This document shows positions 49,501 through 59,667 of a stretch of DNA of 64,000 nucleotides, in pieces. Position 1 is the first letter of the stretch. Every line of letters begins with the position of its first letter. Both the position numbers and the translations under genes were made by a program. This DNA comes from Piper betle (lineage: Eukaryota > Streptophyta > Magnoliopsida > Piperales > Piperaceae). The notes below the pieces were generated by a model that was not told the origin of the DNA, searched no databases, and worked only from the letters and a program-made list of their open reading frames with translations. Where the stretch lies: positions 1 to 64,000 of the forward strand of contig JAURVB010002099.1 of assembly GCA_033002965.1 (NCBI GenBank). The letters run 5' to 3'.

Positions 49501-51186
49501 AAATATGCTTCTTATATTTTGTTTTGTGCCTATATAGTTAGAAGCTATTTTCACGTCTTCCTTATGATTTCATTATTTAGACTTGAGTTGCTCTGATGGC
49601 AATGTTTCTATTTGTTTTTACTTGGTATGGGCAGATTTGTTTTAGAAGTTGCTTACAGCAGAGCTCATCTTATCATAGACTTGGGACAAAACTTATAGGC
49701 ATGCACAAGTGCTTTGCATTGACAGGAAACTGATATGTCTTTTGATATGTAATATGCAGGTTGATATCAATGCCCACAAATTTTTTAAAGGATATACAGA
49801 GGGGCGCATGTATCCAAACTGTTGGCCAGAGATGCTCAAGCTCAAAGATTGGCCTCCTTCTAATTTTTTGAGGATGTGTTGCCACGTCATGCTGATGAGT
49901 TCATCAGTGCATTGCCATTTCAGGAATATACCAATCCCAAATCAGGACCACTTAATGTTGCAGTTAAGTTGCCAAAGAAAGTTCTCAAACCAGATATGGG
50001 TCCAAAAGCATATATTGCTTATGGGAATGTTGAAGAGCTTGGCAGAGGAGATTCTGTAACAAAGCTTCATTGTGATATGTCAGATGCAGTAAGTAAAATT
50101 GTGAACAATCAACTTCTCTCTTGTGCTTGTGTAAGATTAATATTTATTCATCTAATATTGGGAGTTGAACAGGTTAATGTTTTGACACACACAGCCGACA
50201 TAGCCCTTAGTGCAGAGCAACACTACAATATAATGAAGCTGAAGAGGAGACACAATATTCAGGATGCGCAGGAACTCCATAATATGGTGAAGACAAAAGA
50301 AGAGCTTGTTGCAAGTGAAATGATTGGTTTAGATGCTGATGAACAGGTGGCAGCTTTTGATCATTCTGATACTGAAATTGATGAGGGAAATAGAGGACAG
50401 AGGTGGTGCTCTGTGGGATATATTCCGTAGAGAAGATGTGCCAAAGCTAAATGCTTATCTCAGAAAGCATTCAAAGGAATTTAGACATATCTATGGTTCC
50501 TTGGTTCAGCAGGTATGGACAATATAACAGGTTTATTTACTGGTCATAGTGAAATATAATGCTAGTGTGATTTTCTTTGCTATCAGGTTGTTCACCCAGT
50601 GCACGACCAGACATTTTTTCTGAATTTGGAGCATAAAAGAAGGCTAAAGGAGGAATATGGTTGGTGATCATAAAAGAAATCACATATAGCTAGTTTTATG
50701 AATAGCTTGCATTTCATTGAATTATGTAGTTCAGCTTCTTTCTTACTACAGGAATCGAACCCTGGACATTTGAGCAGAATCTTGGGGAGGCTGTTTTTAT
50801 TCCAGCTGGTTGTCCCCATCAAGTCAGAAATCTTAAGGTATGGGATTCCTTATGCATTTCTTATTAAATATCGTTGTTTTTGTTTAACATCTAACCTACG
50901 GGTTTTGCAGTCGTGTACCAAAGTAGCCCTTGATTTTGTTTCACCTGAAAGCATTTTTGAATGTGTACGCTTGACTGAGGAATTTCGGCAGCTTCCTAGA
51001 AATCACCGCAGTAATGAAGATAAATTAGAGGTAGTCATAATTTTCCATATTTATGTTTAAATTATGTGCATTGCTTGTTAAACTACTTGTTGGAAAATGA
51101 ATGTTGTTGGCTTTTAGGTGAAGAAGATGACATTTTATGCCGTAAAACAAGTGATAGAGGACTTGCAAAGTTTCATGGTTCCTTAA
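46544..51186 (+). CDS. JmjC-domain histone H3K9 demethylase, KDM3/JMJ25-like, frame-broken
   Basis: Exons: 46544-47066, 47179-47309, 47683-47782, 47869-48001, 48104-48170, 48417-49117, 49760-50088, 50173-50512, 50587-50659, 50752-50837, 50911-51030 and 51118-51186; ~890 aa. The N-terminus is basic and disordered (nuclear). A RING-like Cys cluster ([17 protein letters not shown]... [13 protein letters not shown]) and a second Cys region ([18 protein letters not shown]) precede the JmjC domain. Iron ligands HCD in [10 protein letters not shown] and a distal His in AGCPHQVRN are present. The family demethylates H3K9me1/2 with Fe(II) and 2-oxoglutarate, and in Arabidopsis IBM1 protects genes from CHG methylation. 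Frame breaks are needed at ~46945-46960, 48522-48565, 49864-49869 (T run one short) and 50385-50387 (extra G). Every conserved block survives, so the lesions are recent or are assembly errors; otherwise this is a young pseudogene. Confidence 0.82.
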
Positions 51187-52936
51187 GTTGTAAGTGCTAG
51201 ACAGCCAGAGAAGCTTTTTATTCATGTGTCAATCCTCATTTTATACCCTGATAATGGGATAGTACTTTTGAACTTCTTGTTTTTGCCTGATGCTCTTTAA
51301 TCCCACGTTAAACATTTCTTGTTGACCTTGTTAAATCTTATAATTATAGGGTCTTTAAATAACTTATATTCTTACTATGATCTAATCATAGTTGTAAACT
51401 CATTATGATTTCCATTTATAATCATGCAAACGATATTGTGGGCTTCTCGGAGCTGTATAATTATGGAATTAGCTTTTGTTTAGATAAATGAAACTAAATG
51501 TGACAGGTGCCTAAATTGACACCAGTGAACTGCCACGTGTAATCCGCACTTGAAGTTAGATTGCTGCCATCAATTGCTGACAAAAATATTCAATTAGGAT
51601 TGGCATAAATGATTGAACTTGAGAAGATTTCAACTAGTTGGACATGCAGCCAATGAGCTCGAGAACCTTTAATTCAGCACGTTGGACATGGCTTCAAGCA
51701 AGTGCAAACAGTTCGAGTAAAGATCAGTTTGCTGATCATACAATCCCAGCCCAAATGCTTCCGAGGGGATCTCACCAATGGTAGGCAATTTACATAAATT
51801 TTGGCAAAATTTCAGGTTGCTTATTGGGTTTTATTTTTTATTTTTTGACACAACAGGGGTTTGGGAGCCCTTGGTGGCTCTGATACCACAAGAAGATTAG
51901 GCCTTATCTTAAATAACTAGTTAGCCACTGAGACAACCCACCTCTTAGCATGACCCCTCTTAGCATGACACCTCTTAGCATTTATCATTTATAAAGGTCC
52001 GTCCCAACTCATATCTATTCTCAAAAAGAGCAAGCTAAGGTGTTTCCTATGTAAGATGTCTATAGTAGCAGCAGATCCTGCAGCGTTGAGCTAGTAAGGT
52101 TTGACCAATGGACTTTTGTGTTTGGAAACAGAGATAACAGGAGGTCCAGACTTTATCTTCTTCTCAAAAAACCCAGCCCCATTGTCTTTTAAGTATTAAA
52201 TGACAGAGCTCGCGTGAAAGACGACCCTCTTCCTTTTTGATCCACCGAAGCGGCCGTCGCCTCTTCCTCTTGGTTCCACCAAGCGGCCATCGCGGACCTT
52301 CTATCACTTGCTACACCAAAGCGTCTGGATAGTTGCCTGTACCTCTTCCACTTTGCTCCATTGAAGCGTCGGAATAGTCTATGGGCAAATGAACTGAAAA
52401 GAAAAATTGTGAACCTGTCTGGTTATTGTATAGCAATGACGATTTTTTTTTGGTTGAAAGAAATTCCTTTTTTTGTTTTTTATTTGGTATTCTACAGTAA
52501 ACCGCCCAAACTTCCATTAATCATGTGAAGATAGTTAATGAAATTTAAGCTTGTGTTGGTAGCATATGATATTATCCTTGTTCATAGCTGGGAAGAATAA
52601 TTTACTTGTTCGTAGTATGTAGAAGAAGAGTAACTAGAAAGCAGCAGTGGATGGATATGTCTGTAAGTTACAACCGGAACCTTCTCTGCCTTGTGAGTGA
52701 AAAGTGGATCATCCCTTGGCCGAATTCTATTCTTTCACCAACGATTCAATCAACAAAAATGCTTCTCGGTTTTATTTATGTATCTACAAAGGAAACGGTA
52801 TAAATATATTTACAGCACTTCGCCTTTGACACTTGGAGGCTAGACGGGAAATGAACTGACACTACAGACTATGAACAAAAAATAAAAGGAAAAGACGACT
52901 GAACAAAGACTGAAAAGAGTAAGAAGACCATTACAA
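51187..52936. other. convergent intergenic region with repeat debris
   Basis: Holds 3' UTRs of the flanking genes. 51876-51888 reads, on the minus strand, TGGTATCAGAGCC, the usual primer-binding site complementary to initiator tRNA-Met, followed by AT-rich LTR-like sequence with a cctcttagcatgac triplicate (51938-51980). 52225-52380 holds about three degenerate ~50-base repeats (tcca(c)cgaagcggcc...cctcttcc). No coding sequence. Confidence 0.4.
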
Positions 52937-54571
52937 TCAAATGACGATGACCTTGCTTAGGATCCATAATACCAAAGTCATCTCAAATACAAAAAGTGCT
53001 TGAAGCAATCCCCGGTCCAGCACAAACCCAAACAGCGTTATTCCTCCCCTGTTGTGTTGCAAGTAGTTCACTGCATGTTATAGTACACCAATCGATCAAC
53101 CAAGCAGTACAGAATCAAGAAAATGAACATAAACAGTAACTACTTTTTAATTGATTAACCGCAATAATCAACAAGATAGGCACCATAGAAGTTGATTGAA
53201 ATTTGAAAGGGTTATATGAGCAGAGCGGATCAATTGAGCTCAACTGACCGAGGGCTTCTCGGTTTTGAAAGGCTGCAGTAGCAAGCTGGGCATCCGAATT
53301 ATCATTTACACAACAGTCATAATCGTCATGCGAGGTAGGAGTGGTCGGACATGGCGGGGTCTGAGCCGTCCCCGGCGAACCACTCTTCAAGAGGAGAGCA
53401 TTGGAAGCAGCGCGTGTTATTAGCATATGCCACTTTGTTGCGATGGCCACAATCCCATGGGCTCTGTGTGTGATCCTTGTCGCCCCTATCAAACACATGA
53501 AGAAGCCGCTAATCTGGACAACCGAGCACACCTGCAACAACCCGGTTCACCATCACTTCTGGGTTTTTAGTGGACAAAACAACTGATGCATATTAAGATC
53601 AGAATCATATGAACCATGTACATATATATGAATTATTACCACAAGATCGCCGGAGTTGAAGAAGTTCTTGTGTGATTTGGGAGACAAAACGAGCATTAGA
53701 GCGCCCAACTGGGTGATGCTAATGGTGACCAAGCAACCAATTATGAAAATCCGGTATCTATGGCTAGTCACAAGTAGCTGCTTCCTAATCCGGCTATGCT
53801 CAAGGAAGATCACCCACGCATCCGACTCAATCCCCTGCTCCAGACCCTTCCTAAACTCCTCCAACCTCAGTATCTGGAGCTCGCAAGTAAGTCTGAACAA
53901 GACGCAGACGAAGAGGAACACCAAGGTCCGGTACACCCACGCCGCCAGCACCGCTACGAGCATGGCCGGCGCCACGGGGAGCTTTCGAGGTGGGAAGGGG
54001 AGGTGGACTTGCACCGAGGTGGTGGAGAAGAAGATGATTTTGTGGGCGAGCTCGACGGCGAAGCAGGGGAGGAGGATGTAGGCGAGGTATCGGAATGCTC
54101 GGTCAAGCTCACGGGCGTAGGCATGCCGGACGGTCGGCGCATCGTCGCGGAGGCCGTCGAGGAGGAGGAGGTGGCGCAGACCGGGGCTGCCCGCGGCGGC
54201 GCGGCGGTAGAAGGCGGAGAGGGTGAAGAAGGCGATGCCGGCGAGGGCCGACTCAGGCACCTGCGTCACCCGGTAGGTGGCCACGCCGGAGCCGCCGCGG
54301 GTGTAGAAGGAGCTGGCCAGGGGACGGCGAGGCCGAGGAGGACGAAGGCAAGGTAGGAGGCGGCGCGGGAGGCTCGGGAGGAGTGGTCGAGCGCGCACCA
54401 CTTGAGGCTGGCTCGGAACCGCCGGACGTCGTCGGCGATGGAGGAGACGGACTTCGGGCGAGGCGGCGGAGGTGATAGAAGTGGCGCCGCCGCCGCCGCC
54501 GACTCAGCGTCGTGGAGATCGATGTTCACCCTGGTGTCGTCGGTGTATGCATGGACTGTCGTGGAATCCAT
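52937..54571 (-). CDS. DUF3537 multi-pass membrane protein
   Basis: Exons on the minus strand are 54571-53640, 53531-53249 and 53070-52937, giving ~449 aa, the normal family size. Either of two in-frame ATGs (54583, 54571) may be used. Family blocks in order: an Ala/Pro-rich cytosolic N-terminus with FRASLKWCALDHSS, helices starting at SYLAFVLLGLAV, the LLLLDGLRDDAPTVRHAYARELDRAFRYLAY segment, VCSVVQISGFFMCLIGATRITHRAH, and a C-terminal NREALVNYLQHNRGGITLFG followed by the last helix. DUF3537 proteins are plant seven-helix relatives of insect-type gustatory/odorant receptors and remain functionally uncharacterised. Exon 1 is strongly GC-biased. One frame break lies in the G run 54320-54323 (C run on the coding strand, one base short), between LLGLAVP and LASSFYTRGGSG. 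A TATA-like tgtataag lies ~25-40 bases before the ATGs on the minus strand. Confidence 0.85.
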
Positions 54572-54612
54572 GCTCCTTATCATCTATCGACAACGTCCCC
54601 TAAAACTTATAC

Positions 54613-55792
54613 AATGTGTATATTTGAGTCATTATTATAACATTTATATGTGATTGTCAGTGAGCTTTTACAGGTAGAGCGTACAGGCATGCAATGTTAA
54701 TGTAAATACAAACCATTTAGCTAGTTTCTCATTTCAATACGTGAATTGTCTTATAATAACGTGATCTTTAGACTTTATGTATCAATTCTTAATTTGCTCT
54801 AATTAAGCCTTTCATGTACATAAGCTGCTATGTACGCATTATATACGTTCTTATCATTGTACATTGAAATGCAACAATGGGACTCATAAGTAATACGTGA
54901 GGATGCCACGCGTGTGGAGGGAAAGAGATGAGCAGCAAATTGGCTTTAGGGAGAATTGTATGAGCATGGTCATGGCCACAGCCGCACCTTCACGAGTCTG
55001 CGATTGGAGTCCACACGAAGCCATGATCAGTGCGCTCTCGGCACGTGTGGGTGCTCCATCTTCCAACTCTCCGGGATCGACATGCTCGAGGTAGTTTTGT
55101 TTATATGTTCATATTCATGGTGACATTCTTATTATACGCTCATATAATGTTCATTCTTTAAGGTAGTCCAAGTAATAGGAAGAGTTGTTGAATGAATCAC
55201 AATTTTAGTAGGAGGATGATGCCACTTGCCACATCAAGACCCAAGTGGAGAGATCGCCATCAGAACTTACCAGGAGAAAGGCCAAGAACGGTGCTTAGCT
55301 CACATCTTCTTCTCATTTAAAAGGCAGCCATTTAATCATCTACGTCTTCCCATCCACTAGTTACCATGTCACATATCTTTCTCCGGTTCATGAGACGCTC
55401 AACCTATGTTTTTTAAATTATTGAACGAGTCCATGACAGGCCCACGTCGGAATTTCCAATAGTGTGGCAGGTCTAGCGTGGTGCAAACTGATAACACGAG
55501 TTTGTTTGATAATGCGAATGGCTCCAATTGAGGGGACGGACGCCAATAATTTAATAGGACCATCGTGCCCGCCGCTGTTTCAAAGGCCACATTAGACACC
55601 GTCGCATTGCTGCTTCTCACACATTTCCATCTCCTTGCCCTTTTGGCATTAGCCCATGCATATTCCACTCACTTGTTGTCAATTGGCGTGTATGTATGGG
55701 CTAGAACCGACGGTGGGCCACTTTCTCGGCCCAATTAGTTGTTGCTTTTGGATTATTCTGATGATACTTTGCGGTCACGATCTGACAATAAA

Positions 55793-55840
<48 letters not shown>

Positions 55841-56720
55841 ACCTACTTAACAGAAATATTCAAGTATTAAGAAAGAAATGTTGAGTGTAGTTAACTATAT
55901 TTTAAAATTTCAAGATGCTTTATTAAATTATAAATTTTTACTACAAATTTATTGTAAGACAGCTAAAGATATTTTAGAAAAAGACGTAAAAATTTTTGCC
56001 TCTAAGCATATCTTTGCCAGATGGTAAGCTTTTCTCGCTATATTTGACTTTGATATTGAATACATTAAAGGTGAGACTAATTCTCTTCCCAATTTTTTAA
56101 CTCGTGAATTTTTATAGAGGGTATAATGGATAACAAATAAAAAGGCAAGTTTCTTTACAAAAATGTCATCAAAATGTACAATAAAGGGGGAAAAAATCTA
56201 TGAACCTTATGTTGCTATTGATCTTGGGTAAAACCTTAGATTTGGGTTAGGATTTTACGTGCTTGTAGTTTTGCTTAGTTCTAGCCATCTCAAGTATGTT
56301 TGAGTGAGTTTGAGTCAGACCAATTTTCAGACCATGAGTATAGGACTTAAATGGCCGTACGAACATGTTAAAAAGGTTGAGTATAATCGGCTTAAAAATA
56401 ATAGTTTCAATTATGCTGCAGCAGAATATGAGTTATCAGTGTATAAAGGAGGTATACAGATTTTTTTGTACGTGTTAGCCAAGGTTTTGTAGCTAGATCT
56501 AGGTCGTTGCAGTGTTTAGTATCTATTTGAGATTTTCAGGTTATCTCATTTACGTACATTTTAAGGATTTCAGACTACCAAATTATCCCTATGGACCCAA
56601 CTTAATTTGAATTGTAGATTTTTGCCTGATTGAGTTTAGGGTTTTGAGGCTCATTTAACCTTTGCTTCGATTTATGCCTATAGAGTCACTTTTAGGCCTC
56701 GAGTAAGTTTCAACTTAATT

Positions 56721-56722
<2 letters not shown>
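54613..56722. other. intergenic, no gene seen
   Basis: Mixed AT-rich DNA containing a (TA)n tract at 55795-55836. Open frames (for example 55399-55668 minus) show no domain. Confidence 0.5.
55795..55836. repeat. (TA)n microsatellite
   Basis: About 21 TA units. Confidence 0.95.

Positions 56723-56764
<42 letters not shown>
56723..56764. repeat. (TA)n tract, left flank of the second inverted-repeat element
   Basis: About 20 TA units with a single G interruption (56755), ending directly at gagggagggattcctg. Confidence 0.95.
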
Positions 56765-59129
56765 GAGGGAGGGATTCCTGTACTGCAGTACAGCCATCTT
56801 GGCTGTACTGCAGTTTGATCCCAGCCGTTGGATCGCCATCCAACGGCTGGAAAACCTCCCCCTCGCGCCCCTCCGCCCCCCCGCCCCCCCCCTCCCCTGC
56901 TCCGCCCCCGCCCCCACCCCTCGCCCCGCCCCCGCCCGCCCTCACCCGCCCACCGCCACGCGCGCCCTCACCCCGCCCCGCGGCCCTCGCTCCGCCCCAC
57001 GCCCCTCCCCCGGGCCCCCGCCCGCGCCCCTCGCCCCGCACCCTCCCCCGCGCCCCGCCCCCACCCTTCCCCCCTCCCCTGCTTCACCCCCCGCCCTCGC
57101 CGCGCCCTCGCCCAGCCCCGCGGCCCTCGCTCCGGCTTGAGAGTCACGTGAGTAGGCAGTTTCAGCACGATCGGCAGTGGTGTAGGTGACGGCGGCTGCG
57201 AACTCACCGGCGGTCGGGGTGGCGGCAAAAAACAGAGGAGAGGGTCGATCGTCGGGGGTGAAAATAGGGGGGGGCAATTTCGTAATAAAAACTTGACTCG
57301 TCCCCGACTCGAGTCAATATTATAAAATACATATTAAAAATTTTGACAAAAATAAAGTAAAATATTATAAAATAAAATAAACCATTAGAACTCAAATTAT
57401 TTATTTTATGGTATTTTACTATATTTTTTGGGTGGTATTTTATAATATTGATTCAAGTCAGGAGCGAGTCATGCTTTTATTACAAAATTGCCATAATTTC
57501 ATTTTTCTTCACCAACCTTGTTTTCTCAAGTTAATAATATTAAGTAAATTTTCAAAAAATATATAAAATAATTTTTGTAATAAAAACTTGACTCGCACCT
57601 AACTCAAATTTAAATATTTCGAGTCGAGATGGAAATAAAAACTTGGCCGCTCCTGACTCGAGTCAATATTACGAAATATATCCCAAAAATATGAAACAAA
57701 TATAATAAAATACCATAAAATTATTTCGTAATATTAACTCTAGTCGGAAGCAAGTCAATTTTTTATTACAAAATTATTTTATATATTTTTAAATTTTATT
57801 TTATAATATTGACTCGAGTCGGGATGAGTCAAGTTTTTATTATGAAATAAAATTTTAACAAATAAACTAATTCTGTCAATTTAAAAATATAAATTTATTT
57901 CGTAATATTGACTCGAGTCCGTGGCGAGTCAAGTTTTTATTATGAAATTATGTTATATATTTTTTAAATTTTATTTCTTAATATTGATTCAAATTGGGAA
58001 CGAGTTAAGTTTTTATGATAAAATTATTTTATATATATTTTTTAAAATTTATTTCATAATATTGATAAGAGTTTGGAACGAGTCAACTTTTTATTACGAA
58101 ACTACCCATGCCCATTTCCTTTTACACTCCGGTCAATATTCTGAAATACATCTTGAAAAATATGAAAAAAAGATTAAAATACAATAAAATAAAGTAATCC
58201 ATTATAACTTGACTCGCTCCAAACTGAGTAAAATAAAGTCTTCCCCGCCGCGCCCCGCCGACCGATTCGAGTCAATATTACGAATTTAAAATACCATAAA
58301 ATACCCCGCATGGAAAAGAGTCAAAATTTTTATTACAAAATTATTTTTTTGTTTTTTAAATTTAATTCATAATATTGACTCGAATCGGGCCCGAGTCAAG
58401 TTTTTATTATGAAATTAATTTATTTCTTTAAAATTTATTTCGTAATAAAAACTTGACTCGAGTCGTGACCGAGTAAAATTTTTATTACGCTACTACCCCC
58501 GACCTTCTCCCCTGTTTCTTCCCCTTCCCCTGCCTACCGATCGCCCCGCTGCCTCTGATTTGCCGCGCCACCCCTATCGCCGGCGACCTCGCCGCCAACC
58601 GCCTGCTGCCAGCTACCTACGCCGCTTCCCTGTGCTGTCGCTGCCTTGCCAATCTCACAATTCGACGCTCCTGACTCGCTCCCAACAGAGCCGCCCCTGT
58701 TCGAACCCACTGTTGACGACGCCACACCCCGGGCAGCAGCAGCCCCGCCCCGCCAGCCAAATGTTGCCACTGAAAAAGACATCGCAAGCCGCTGACGATG
58801 TGGAATGGGAGCGGGCATGACCGGGGCGGCAGCGGCGGCGCTGGGAGACGTCGCGTTCGAGGCCGAAGTCGGAGGGGTCGAGAAAGATGCCGGCGCGGAG
58901 GGGCAGGAGCGACGGGGAAGCGGGGAGGAGCGGGAGTGGCGGGAGGAAGACGCTGGCGCGGAGGGGCGGGTGCGGCGTGGCGCGGCGGGGAAATGGCTGT
59001 GGCGGCCAGAGAAAGGGAAGAATCAGGGGGCAGGGGTGGTGGAGCTCGTTTTAATTTCCAGCCGTTGGATTGAAATCCAACGGCTGGAAAATGCAGCACA
59101 GCCATCTTGGCTGTGCTACAGGACAGCAA
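56765..59129. mobile_element. second inverted-repeat element, 2.4 kb, next to (TA)n
   Basis: The left end (cctgtactgcagtacagcc, then atcttggctgt, then cagccgttgga) and the reverse complement of the right end (cctgtagcacagcc, aagatggctgt, ccagccgttgga) correspond in order. Both ends carry the hairpin cagccgttggatNNNNatccaacggctg. The interior is a C-rich block (56850-57130), then a ~1.2-kb array of cgagtc-containing units (57280-58490), then a second GC-rich block (58500-59050). No transposase. The terminal hairpin has the same plan as that of the element at 41600 (gctggattgaaatccagc), so both belong to one broad group, which again sits beside TA repeats. Confidence 0.75.
57280..58490. repeat. 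degenerate tandem array of gactcgagtc units
   Basis: About a dozen irregularly spaced (60-110 base) copies of a unit close to tattgactcgagtcNNNNNcgagtcaagtttttattacgaaat, on both orientations because the motif is partly palindromic. The same unit occurs once near the 3' end of the LTR family (~62178-62205 and ~285-315) and once in hAT-like copy 3 (~9253-9280). Confidence 0.7.
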
Positions 59130-59199
59130 CTATTTTTCTATCTCATCTTATGCCTCGTCAACTTTAAAAACTTTCCCTTGCATGGGAACATCAATTTCT

Positions 59200-59667
59200 T
59201 TTCTTTTGCTTTAGCCCTCTATATCCTCCGTATCACTTATTGCCCTGAGCACAGAGCCCGAGTACTCTCAAGCATGCACCTTCAACACCATTTGAAACTA
59301 CAAGTTTAGACATGTGCTTCATTGCAGTGCCTGTAAACCTCTACACTTCTCCAGGTTTGAAGAACTCAAAGGTAGAGTTGTCAGGATCCCTCGGGAATAA
59401 AACAGACACTTACCAAATTTAGAGCCTGCTTTGACTAACACGCGCCCTATCTCAAGAAGCAATTGTCGGTTTTCTCTTGTTTCACTTCTCACCAAAAAAC
59501 TCGAGAAAAATCATGTATAGGCCTGACAAGAGATTTACACAATAAGCCCGAAGGCAATTTGCAATAGATCTTATTTTCTAAATCAAACTCGAGGGGTCTC
59601 ATCGTTGAATGTTATTAATCATGTAAGTAAAATACTTCTAAATAGCCTGTGTTAAGTGAGGTCTGAT
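59200..59667 (+). mobile_element. older LTR of the family, left part (interrupted)
   Basis: This matches 60490-60950 of the younger LTR at moderate identity: gccctct...cctccatat, ttgagcac...gagtactctc, atccctcgggaat, agagc(c)tgctttgact and gcccgaaggcaa recur in the same order. Upstream of ~59200 the match is lost at the inverted-repeat element. Its TATA region (tgtatagg at ~59515) has decayed compared with the younger copy. Confidence 0.75.

Noticed and set aside
56715..57277. Several 86-125-codon Pro- or Gly-rich frames on both strands
   Set aside because: C-rich low-complexity block of the inverted-repeat element.
57280..58490. CRISPR-like regularly spaced repeats
   Set aside because: Plant nuclear context, irregular spacing, and spacers are related to each other; this is a degenerate tandem array.
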